Both the position numbers and the translations under genes were made by a program. Below are positions 20,290 to 28,550 of a stretch of DNA of 64,000 nt, one piece after another. Source of the DNA: Lunularia cruciata. Lineage: Eukaryota > Streptophyta > Marchantiopsida > Lunulariales > Lunulariaceae. Location of the stretch: contig OX419756.1 in the NCBI GenBank assembly GCA_948567375.1, positions 14,761,001 to 14,825,000 of the forward strand. Direction: 5' to 3'. Numbering within the stretch: the first letter of the stretch is position 1; the number at the start of each line of letters is the position of its first letter. A model generated the notes under the pieces. The model made no database searches, was not told the DNA's origin, and saw only the letters and a list, made by a program, of their open reading frames with translations.

Positions 20290-21057
20290 ATTTTGTCGTA
20301 ATCTTTCCCTATCTGCTATGCCAAGTGGTCTTCATTGGATAGCATCAATCTCCATTGGTACCGGTTCTTCCACTCGTGGTACTGGTGGGTTTTGTGTAGG
20401 TCGAGGTCAAGACCAAGTTGTCGCAACTAAGGAATCAAAACGCTCAGCCAATTGCATGGCTTGTTCTACATTCTGTGGCTCTCGCATGGTCACCTCCAAT
20501 CTGGTTTGTGACTTCAATCCTCGCACAAATCGATCCAGAACTTCACCTTCTTGGATATTTGGAATTTGCATGATGATATTCTGAAATTGTGTGATGTAGC
20601 TTCTCATTGAGCCAGTCTGCCTCAACTCCGCCAATTTATCTCGTGCAGCTCGGGTGGCATTTATAGTCTGAAATCGACCAAGTATTGCATCCTTGAATTC
20701 TACCCATGTAAAAATTGGTGTGACAATTTGTCGTTCAGCTCTTTCTACTCGGAATCGCCACCAAAGTTTTGCCACTCCATCCAACTGGCTAGAAGCCAAG
20801 AGAATTTGTTTCCGCTCGTCTTGAAGATTGGTGGCTTCAAAGTAACATTCACAGTCAAACACAAAATTCTCCATTGTGCCTGGAAGATTCTTGCCTTCAA
20901 ACACCTTGGGTTTCGGAAATCGAATGCGATCTTCTCCATCTCGAACTGGCACTCTGTCTATCTGTTCTCGTCATTGCTGGTCTCGTTCATCCAACAATCG
21001 AGTAAGATGCTTGATTTGTTGTTGCATTGCAAGGATAACATCCGGTATTGCCGCCAT
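20290..21057 (-). pseudogene. E gag capsid
   Basis: Start at the ATG at 21057 (MAAIPDVILAMQQQ), 259 bp after the primer site. An in-frame TGA follows after about 28 codons; the frame reopens as PVRDGEDRIRFPKP. Capsid hallmarks: FVFDCECYFEATN, LWWRFRVE, FTWVEFKDAIL, LAELRQTGSMRSYITQFQNI and DRFVRGLKSQTRLEV. A stop after DSLVATTW (near 20405) separates it from the nucleocapsid. Confidence 0.85.
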
Positions 21058-21315
21058 CACTACTACTTTATTCCACTACCCGCAATTTATCTAGTTGATT
21101 AACACGTAGATACAACACGTCCACCGTTCTCCATAAGTTACAACTGGAAGTATCAAGGATTCCTCTGACACGGTGATCATATGTAGAAAATCCTGCCCAA
21201 AGCGTGAGGTGATGAATTGTGTGAAATGATGCTTTGGTAATATCTGGACATGAAAGTCCCAATGGTTTGGCGGAAGTGGATTTGGTGGTCCATAAATTCC
21301 ATCCATCCCATTCCT

Positions 21316-21327
21316 GCTCTGATACCA
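21316..21327 (-). promoter_or_regulatory. E primer-binding site, initiator-Met tRNA
   Basis: Exact TGGTATCAGAGC on the minus strand, one base from the LTR end. Confidence 0.95.
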
Positions 21328-21328
21328 A

Positions 21329-21751
21329 TGTAAAAGACCGAAACCGAGGAGAGAAATAGGAGAATGGAAGCTCACATTGGGACACTTGAATGAGGGAAAA
21401 CTCCAAATGCCTAGCATGAGCTTTGGCCTTGGTATTTATAGGTAGCATACAAGACCCTTGAAGCTTCTCAAGAAGTTTCCTTGAGCCGCTTTCTTGGAGT
21501 GCAAGCCAAGTTAACTAGGAAGCTTCTCAAGAAGCTTCCTTCTAGAAGCCGCCTACTTGGCGTGCAAGCTAAGCTAGTTAGAAGCTTCTAGAAGCTTCCT
21601 TCTAGAAGCTACCTGCTTAGGGCGCAAGTTAACTAGTTGGGAAGCTTCCTAAGAAGCTTCTTAGATGCTTCTAGAATATTCTAGGCTATTTTGTCTTATT
21701 CTCTACTTCGTAAGCCCGACTAACTTCGTCACTAAACTCCATATTGTTACA
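21329..21751 (-). repeat. E 5' LTR (423 bp)
   Basis: Ends TG...CA. On the minus strand U3 starts TGTAACAATATGG; the TATA box is at 21433-21440. Only one difference from the 3' LTR is visible. Confidence 0.95.
21433..21685 (-). promoter_or_regulatory. E promoter: heat-shock-element-like array and TATA box
   Basis: Heat-shock factor binds alternating nGAAn/nTTCn units. Clusters: 21458-21480 (GAAGCTTC, then GAAGTTTC); 21518-21550 (GAAGCTTC twice, then TTCTAGAA); 21581-21610, where GAAGCTTCTAGAAGCTTC gives four perfectly spaced alternating units; and 21641-21685, with GAAGCTTC twice and TTCTAGAATATTC. The TATA box TATAAATA follows 18 bp downstream on the minus strand. Regulation by heat is inferred from this layout, as known for the Arabidopsis ONSEN LTR. 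Confidence 0.7.
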
Positions 21752-21756
21752 TGCGC
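21752..21756. repeat. Target-site duplication of E, right (TGCGC)
   Basis: Matches 16430-16434. Standard 5-bp duplication of Ty3-type integration. Confidence 0.95.
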
Positions 21757-21965
21757 CATGCCACCTCCTAAACATTGATGGTTCTATGGACCCAAGTTTG
21801 GCACTTGTACGTGCAGGCTTGGGGTGTATGTTATGTGGCTCTTCTGGTGGAGCTGCTACTATGTTAGTGTGTGATAGTTGTTCAAGAGGATGTCATATGG
21901 CATGTATGACTCCTCCCCTCATGGTGGTTCCTCAGGGACAGTGGTTATGTCCTAGATGTACTTGA
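21757..21965 (+). pseudogene. B1 C-terminal PHD finger of pol
   Basis: PHD zinc fingers read histone H3 tails. The frame ends at a TGA at 21963. Ligands follow the PHD spacing C-x2-C-x11-C-x2-C-x4-H-x2-C-x14-C-x2-C: CMLC at 21825, CDSC, GCHMAC, and WLCPRC ending at 21959, with the usual Trp two residues before the seventh Cys. It sits where chromoviruses have their chromodomain and continues the integrase frame, so it is a pol domain. All eight zinc ligands are intact although the element is old. The ATG seen at 21744 lies in the E LTR and is not a real start. Confidence 0.85.
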
Positions 21966-22241
21966 CCTATAGCTAGGTCATTCTTTATATGGTATAGATT
22001 GCAGACATGCGACTAACGATAGGGCTCCATGGCACTCGGCCTCTTGATCTTTGCCCATTAGAGGGTATACCATATACTTAGAGTAGATGGCTATCTGGAG
22101 TTAGAGTGACCTAACCGCCAGCTAGGGGGGCGATTGTGGCACTTTAGAGTCTATGTATGACTTATGTGTGAGTTTTGTTTCTATAGTGTATGATGTTGAC
22201 AGCAATGTATGTTGTGTAGCGATGTATATACGCACGATAAC
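21966..22241 (+). other. B1 3' untranslated region with polypurine tract
   Basis: A purine run GCTAGGGGGGCGA at 22121-22133 looks like the polypurine tract, but the LTR start TGTCACACC lies 108 bp further on, at 22242. The intervening 22135-22241 is repeated at 22680-22786. No other coding signal. Confidence 0.5.
22135..22241 (+). repeat. 107-bp direct repeat, left copy
   Basis: TGTGGCACTTTAGAG ... ACGATAAC; right copy at 22680-22786 with a handful of differences. The left copy runs into the 3' LTR start, the right copy into the flanking sequence at the same base. Confidence 0.85.
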
Positions 22242-22679
22242 TGTCACACCATTTGTAGTGCCGCATCTAGATGCTTGGACATTGGAACTCCAATGATAGT
22301 AGTTAGAGATATTTCAGTAGTTTCTTAGAGACTACTTTCCAACGGTTAGATTTTGTGTTTGGAGTACTGACTTCACGATGTGGCCCACCATCACTTTACA
22401 CCGTTCGCACCGTTGAGTGTGCCATCAGCAGGACCGTTAGGGTTTCAGAGCTAGCTCAATTCTAGGGGGTATCGTTTTGGATATAGGCCGGCAAGCGTGG
22501 ATAGAGGCCGGCGAGCGTCACCTGGATTCTCTATGCTTGAGTGGGTGTGGCTTGATTGTAATTAGTACCCAGTTGTTGGCAGTTTATAGAGTGACAGAGT
22601 CACTCTATAAACTGATCTGAGTTGAGTACTGATCTGAGTTGAGTTGAGTTGAGTTGAGAGTGGTAAGCAATCTGATTAT
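22242..22679 (+). repeat. B1 3' LTR, truncated (438 of about 1880 bp)
   Basis: Aligns with 8415-8870 (TGTCACACCATTTGTAGTGCC start, CACCTGGATTCTC block, GAGTT repeats) and stops at ATCTGATTA. It differs from the 5' LTR at many positions and contains a palindrome at 22580-22614 not present in the 5' LTR, so the element is old. Confidence 0.85.
22580..22614. repeat. Perfect 16-bp inverted repeat, 3-nt loop
   Basis: CAGTTTATAGAGTGAC, loop AGA, then its exact complement GTCACTCTATAAACTG. It can form a hairpin or cruciform. Specific to this LTR copy, arising by a local inverted duplication. Confidence 0.85.
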
Positions 22680-22786
22680 TGTGGCACTTTAGAGTCTATG
22701 TATGACTTATGTGTGAGTTGTGTTTCTATAGTGTATGATGTTGACAGCGATGTATGTTGTCTAGCGATGTATATACACACGACAAC
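22680..22786 (+). repeat. 107-bp direct repeat, right copy
   Basis: Second copy of 22135-22241, directly after the truncated LTR. It ends where the LTR would start; the next bases, TGAGACTAAC, belong to the flanking region. Confidence 0.8.
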
Positions 22787-23190
22787 TGAGACTAACATTG
22801 TCTCCTGATTGTCAACTCTCTCTGCCATGCTTGATCCTTCCCGGCTGCACTCTTCCTCAAGCTTTCTAACTCTTGCTCCATTATTGTGACCATCACTGAC
22901 CTCCTCTTTCATCTTGGTCAGCAACATTGCCTGCTCTTTCAATTCTTTGGCTTGCTTTTGCATTTCCTTACATCTTGACTCAAAACTCTCTTGCAACTTC
23001 TCCAAAGTCTTCTTCTTCAAGACCACATCCACCCGAAGTTCTTCAACTTCCTTGTCTCTTTGGGTTACACGCTCCTACAAACACTTCATTTCAACAAGTA
23101 GATACTTCACTACCTGCAACTCATTTATCCCCTTCAAACAATCTTGGGGAATAACCTTCTGGTGCTACTTTAACAGATCCAACAATGCAG
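22787..23190 (-). pseudogene. Unidentified coding-derived segment with coiled coil
   Basis: On the minus strand from 23190: LLDLLK, CLKGINELQVVKYLLVEM, then a charged heptad-rich run (VTQRDKEVEELRVDVVLKKK, KLQESFESRCKEMQKQAKEL, MLLTKMKEE), a probable coiled coil, up to DNQETMLVS at 22787. Two stops interrupt it. It appears to continue the segment at 25105-26851, from which C2 separates it. I do not recognise the family. Confidence 0.45.
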
Positions 23191-25104
23191 TGACAACCTT
23201 TGATAGATAATATATTTGTGGTACCCACATTTTTCATTTTGGATGAGTTCTGAAGAAAAAGTGCCTTGTTGAAACCAAATTGAAACCAAATGGAGAAGAA
23301 ATGAGTGCAAACTTGTGTTTTGATCAGACCCGAGGGAGTCTACTTTGTGTAAGAGGAAGAAGGACTCGGGCTGGATCAAACCCGAAGAAGTTTACTTCGT
23401 GTCAGAGGAGAGAAAAACTTGGATCAGACGTTGAAGGAAGGCAAACCCGAAGAAGAAATAGAAGTTGCAGGTCAGGATTCTTGCGGGGGCCATATCTTAA
23501 TGCACACAAGTCCAAATCAAGCATGCTATATCTTGTTGGAAGCGTCTTGTTCAGGGCTTTCCGTTGCCATCAAAATCGCAAAGTTTAGAGGTTTGTAGAA
23601 TAAGTTACAAGCATTTGAAGTTTCGAGAGTAGATGTGAAGAGTAGGTGGTGTCTTCGGGTCAATGTGACTTTGGACTTCGGGTTTACATGACTTCGGGTC
23701 TAAAGACTTTGCCTCAAGACTAAGATGACCGACTAAATTTGAGGAAGTCGGACCTTGGATTGCAGTGAAGGTGACTTTGGGAATCTTGCGGGAAGCATCA
23801 GAGGAAGTTAGAGTAGTGAAAGAAGATAGTTAGGATACCCATGACTTCAATTTCAATTTTGATTGAAGATGGAACATGAATTGAAGGAGAAGTAGCAGTA
23901 GTGAATAAACTCAAAGTGCAGGATTAGACTATAAATGTCTTTGGGTCAGTTACATGAGTGATTAGGGAAAAGTGGGTTACAAATTGAAGGTGTAGATAGT
24001 GTATTAATGTTTTCAATTACAATTCTTGACGATGACACAGTAGAATTAGCAAAAGAATTGATAGTAGTTAGACCCAAAGTAAGAGAGATAAGAGTGTAGG
24101 TGTCTTCAGATTTGACATTTGACACCTTAGAGAAGAGTGGGTTAGGAGATAGAGATTTAGAAGGCTTAATTATGATAGGAATTGCAGATCAAGAAGGAGA
24201 AGTGTTAGAATTAGTGGAGGAATTGGGAGTTGTGAAACCCAAGGAAAAAGTATTAGGAAGTAAAGTTACTTCGGGTTCGAGTTTGAAAGCCAATGACGAA
24301 GTAGACATTGGATCGGATTAAAAACAATTTTGAGATTTGAAGAGGCAAATATGAAGAGGTGCATTGTCATTTTGGATCTGTAGGTTAGAAAAGTTGTTGT
24401 AGAATGGTATAGTTGTTAGAACTGTCAATTTGTTCACTACTTAAGAGTACATAGTATCATGTTGTTCAATGCTCATAATTTCTAAGAATAGATAAAGCAA
24501 AGTGTTGTGAAGCAGTGCTCATCGCTTGAGCTTGATTCCGAGTATCAACTTTGCAACAATGTTTGTGAGTGTGTGAAGAAATTTGAAGTGCAAGTCAATG
24601 TGCTTGTTGGATGTTGGATTCCACAGCCTTGATCTTCATTCTATGTGTTTGATCTTGAGTGAAGTGCAATCGGAGCAATGCCTTGACAGATCTGAGAGGA
24701 ATTGTAGTGTTGGTAGTATTTTGCATTTGTGAGTGTAGTGCAAAGTCGATGTGAAGCAATTTCAATCGAGGAAGTTGTGCCTTTAGTAGAGGGGTGGAAC
24801 ACAATTCTGAGGCAAAGTTGTTTTGCAGTGGTGTCATTTTTGGGAGAGCCTGAATCATCACAATCAAGATTGTTTGGAAAGATTTGATGGAGTTGTGATT
24901 ATGGAGTGTTAATTCATGACAAGACTGCAAATCAGTGCTTGTTTCTCTCTTCTAGGTGTGGTTTCTACCTGAGAGATTAAAGACACAACCAAGAAGAACT
25001 ACTTTGTTACTTTGCTTCGTATTTGACCAATTCTGACTTGTATCTCTGCGGGAACAAACTTTACTTACCCGATTACCGCAAAAGTGATATTTGCCAGGTT
25101 GTCA
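23191..25104. mobile_element. C2: 1.9-kb LTR-like unit with inverted ends TGACAACC/GGTTGTCA
   Basis: Starts TGACAACCTTTGATAG and ends TTGCCAGGTTGTCA. The right ~1.05 kb aligns, inverted, with C1 including the site where C1 carries a solo A LTR. The short inverted ends are what an LTR shows, but no primer site, polypurine tract or matching flanking duplication is evident (TGCAG left, TAGTA right). It lies inside the unidentified coding region. An open frame at 24100-24321 (plus) is shared with C1. Confidence 0.55.
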
Positions 25105-26851
25105 TAGTATTCCGCCAAAGTTCTCTTCGTCTTCGGCCCCATCTTTGTACTTCACCTCTTCCATCGGCTCCTTCTAACAAAGTTGTGATCTTTGTATCTT
25201 CAGAGACACTGCTTCCAAGCTTCCTTCTTCCTACCTACTGAACTCAGCCCCGCCGTGTACTCCTTCTATCTTTCAGGTCCCTTCTCTTCCACAACCAGGG
25301 CAGCGCAATGATTTGTCTTTCCTAGTACACTATCAATCATCGCATGACAAGCTTCACCCACTCCAACCGATTGCTGAACCTCATATTCACCCTCACTCTC
25401 GCTTCCGGCTTCCTCACTTTGTAAAGTGAGTTTGTGTTCTTTTGAGTTCTTTCCTTGAGACTCTATCTCCCCTTCAGACTTGGTTTCCGACGGTGCTTCT
25501 TTCTTCATCTTCTTACTCTGCAGAACCAGTCTTCAGGTCTTCCTTTGTGCTGGAGGTAACTTTGCTTCTTTGGGTTTATTGAGCTTCTTCTTCTTTGGGC
25601 TTGTGGCTTCTTCCTTCTTCTGTTGTCCTGTCCTCAAGAATTGATCATCACTAGCTTGCAAGTGTGTCATATATTGTTGCTCTTCTTCATCCGCTTCCCG
25701 TCTCAAATCATGATGGAAATGCAACACCATGTGATGCTTCTCCTCTGCTGTCAGCAAGTTTAACCCAAAGAAGAAGTGTGCTACAAACTATGCAAAATAA
25801 TGTGGAGGTGAACCTGTCCTGCAATTGACCACCATTTGCCTCGTTCATTGGTGAAAACACTTTGCCCATTTCACCTTCACTCCTGCAAGCATCTGGTGGA
25901 AAAAGACCGCCTGCTGCATGTTCACGCAAGTTGTTTGTTTTGGTTTGAACATGGCCATTATTGTCCCCACAATACTTCTGGTAATTGGGTCCAGATAGGA
26001 CTCCACCTTGTAACCATTTGTTGTGCGTGGAGCAAAGAACAAATTTTGTATGTCCACCGTCTCCTCTACAACATCACACTTCCAATAGAAGGTGATCCTC
26101 GTCGGTTCTACTGCTTCCTTCCCAACACTAACCTCCAATCTGACTTAGTCCATCGAGCTGGATTTCCTCTCTTCCACTCGACTTCGGGGCTTTCCTTGCA
26201 ATTACTGGCAACTATCTCTGCCATGACTTCTAGGAAACAAAAATTTGAGTTCCATGCTAAGAAAGTAATACAAAGTCTATTCAAGACTTCAATTCTTGCT
26301 ACAATGTCCAACCTACAAATTGCAAAACTTCACACTGCTAGAGTTGTTCATGACCTTCTTTGCTATGATTTGCTCTCTCATTCTTCGGCATTGGAAAACT
26401 ATTCCTTTTGGATTTCAAGAACACTCTAATTCCTTTTGGATTTCAGAAAATTTCACTCTCAATTGGCTTCTTGACACGCATTACTATAGGATGACTACTC
26501 AAATGGATAGGAAATCTACTTGACATATTCAACTTATCCCTGTGCAATTGCAATTTTATATTATCCCAAATTGCAGTCATTCTTTGGTCAATTTCAAAAT
26601 TGACTTCCCTTTCTTTTGCATGTTTCTATCTTGTCACTGTCAAGACATGCTTCTTCTACCTCTACCATTTCTTGAAGTGTACTTTCTTGCTACATACCAA
26701 GGTTGTTAGATGGTCTTTCTATTGGCTTTAGCTTCCCAATCCAAAGACAATGCTCTTCAGACTTCTTTCTTTGTACTCCTCTCCTGAGTATCTCCATCAT
26801 CAGATCCAATCTCGACTTCTTTGGATTTCCTCCAAAGACACTCCCGTCCAT
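25105..26851 (-). pseudogene. Unidentified coding-derived region, several frames
   Basis: Minus-strand pieces in order: MDGSVFGGNPKKSRLDLMME (ATG at 26851); DQRMTAIWDNIKLQLHRDK (about 26600-26550); a piece at 26311-26108 with EVEWKRGNPARWTKSDWRLV; a piece at 26138-25845 with ITFYWKCDVVEE and AVFFHQMLAGVKVKWAKCFH; a His-rich piece at 25757-25533 ending in a Lys-rich run (KKKKLNKPKEAK); and an acidic piece at 25508-25266. Stops and shifts break it. Regions rich in Lys then Glu suggest a nuclear or nucleic-acid-binding protein, but no domain is recognised. It could be a captured host gene or the gag-like part of an unknown element. Confidence 0.4.
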
Positions 26852-27873
26852 TCCTTCTTTTGCAATTCAGCTTTCTTTGCTTACTTCTTCTCCAAATGCT
26901 AATAAATAGAAAAAAAATAAAAAATGTGGGCACCACAATCGACTCCTCTCATTTCTCTTTGAACTAGATCATCTTCACCATTATGTAATGTTGGTTGGAT
27001 TATCCCATCTTGTAGTGGAAATGCATAAGTGATTTGGAGCAAGAAAAGTGATGGTATAATGCTTGCACAACAAACCATTTGCACAACACAAGAAATTAAT
27101 GTAGTCGGGGCTCCCATAGCAAGTTGTAGTTCCATTTAGGGAAGGGAATACCCTATAGAAATTTACCCTTGGGGATGATTTGAAGGTCTATCATCCCCAC
27201 AAACCCTTTGGCATGTCACTTAGAGCTGGTTTATTAACAAATCAATGGGCAAGGTTCTAGTACCATGGGCTTGATATGGAATCAATGCAATGATCCACAA
27301 AGGAGCATTGATTCCTCAACAACCATTCAAGTATTTGAAATTTTCAATCATACCATTTAACACACAACTAAAGAAGAAGTTAACCATTTTATATTAGCCT
27401 TGTGCTACATCAACATTAGGCTCTAAATTTCACAATTCAATCTTGCAAGAGGAAGGCTTTCAATTCCCAAAGGACACTTAGTCCATCTCTATTGTAGGAG
27501 TCCATTCTTTGTAGTCTACAAATCTCAAGAGTCTCAAAGAGTCCTCCAATAATCTCTATTGGCAAAATTAAGATTACCTTCCAAGGGAAGCAACTCCTCC
27601 TTAAATATTGGATCCTAACCTTCAAGAAGAATGGGTTAATCTATCATAAAACACTACACTAATTGTGGCCACTACTATCTTAGCAATCTGTGCTATAATG
27701 GCCAATTAGCTCTCCTCCCTTAGATGCTAGACAGTCCTAACATGTTAGCATACCAACAAACTCTTAATTAAATTCTTTTAACTATTGTACATTACCATAG
27801 ATCTTCTTACCCACAAATCTTCTCTTCTTGTAGTGTCTTCACTTCCTACACATATTTTCTTCCCATAATGTTC
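26852..27873. other. No gene seen
   Basis: AT-rich sequence, short frames only. AAAAATGTGGGCACCACA at 26920-26937 is nearly the reverse complement of TGTGGTACCCACATTTTT at 23217-23234, a possible element edge, otherwise unexplained. Confidence 0.5.
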
Positions 27874-28550
27874 TTTGAGCCAATTTCCTCTCACTTAGGA
27901 TGAACCTCTAATGGCTATTAAGGTAGTGCATCATAGATTTAGAAAGCAAGGAACTCCAACTCCATCACCCTCCTCCAAGGCTAGAACTCCAAGGCACCTC
28001 CGAGATTGAAGACATTGCTTACTAGAGAGCTCAAAGAGAGAGAGAGATATAGTTTCAAATGAAAGGATGATAAGTACTTCTTCACCCATAGCTTATATAC
28101 TTGTGAAAATTTACACACAAAAGTTACTAATTACCATAATAACTCAAGTTACTAGGCTAAAAGTCAAAAAAAATCTAAAGTCTAAAGTCTAAAGTCTAAA
28201 GGAATATGTAAGCATATGGGAATAATCTCATGGGCTATCCTTGGAATGTAGAAAAATCTGCACCAACAAAGCTTGTTGGCCCAAGAGTTCTCAACTCTTT
28301 CCTTAAAGTCAAATAACTAGGAATAATACCAAGTCAATACCCTAGAAGATAAAATAGTGATGCTCACTATTTTCCCTTATTTTAAGATAGGGTCACCTTT
28401 ATCTTACCTAGGAGTAACTCTAGCTAATTATAACTAATGTAGAAGTTTAGCTTAACTCCATATAGATAATATTTCTCCACTATTTCCAATACCAAACTTA
28501 AAATATCCCTATAGAGCATACATGGATCGTGTACATAGATTGGTGTTACA
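27874..28550 (-). repeat. A-family LTR next to the A4 pol break
   Basis: Minus-strand TGTAACACC at 28550 to a decayed GGCTCAAA at about 27874. Shares variants with the A4 5' LTR at 46831 (for example the doubled CCAAGG-ACCTCC). It lies where A4 pol stops, so it is either A4's 3' LTR brought next to pol by a deletion of integrase, or a separate insertion; TTCTT flanks both sides if the left end is taken as 27876. Confidence 0.75.

Larger units (their letters stand above)
16435..21751 (-). mobile_element. E: young chromovirus (Ty3/gypsy with chromodomain), RT-deleted
   Basis: Complete insertion: two 423-bp LTRs, 5-bp TSD TGCGC (16430-16434 and 21752-21756), iMet primer site, gag, protease, RT, RNase H, integrase, chromodomain, polypurine tract. 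The LTRs differ only at the third base (TGA against TGT) as far as I can see by eye, so insertion is very recent. Yet gag and pol contain several stops, and the catalytic half of the RT palm is deleted. E lies inside B1 between integrase and PHD finger. Confidence 0.95.
8415..22786 (+). mobile_element. B1: Ty3/gypsy element encoding a DNA methyltransferase and a PHD finger
   Basis: Order on the plus strand: long 5' LTR, iMet-like primer site, gag with two zinc knuckles, protease, cytosine-5 methyltransferase, RT, RNase H, integrase, PHD finger, polypurine tract, truncated 3' LTR. RT before integrase makes it Ty3-type; no chromodomain is found. It is split by E at 16435-21756. Stops and frameshifts are scattered through gag-pol and the two LTR copies differ at many sites, so it is old and inactive. 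The 5' flank is C1, the 3' flank the unidentified region starting at 22787, with no clear TSD. B2 and B3 are further copies in this window. Confidence 0.9.

Noticed and set aside
21744-21756. ATG that would start a stand-alone PHD protein
   Set aside because: The ATG lies in the E LTR and the TSD; the PHD finger continues the integrase frame of B1, so it is not a separate gene.
22620-22665. CRISPR-like or functional short repeat array (GAGTT)n
   Set aside because: A 5-bp microsatellite in a plant LTR, without spacers.
23280-23588. Arg-rich plus-strand 102-codon frame in C2
   Set aside because: No counterpart in C1 (that part is missing) and no recognised motif; codon pattern unremarkable.
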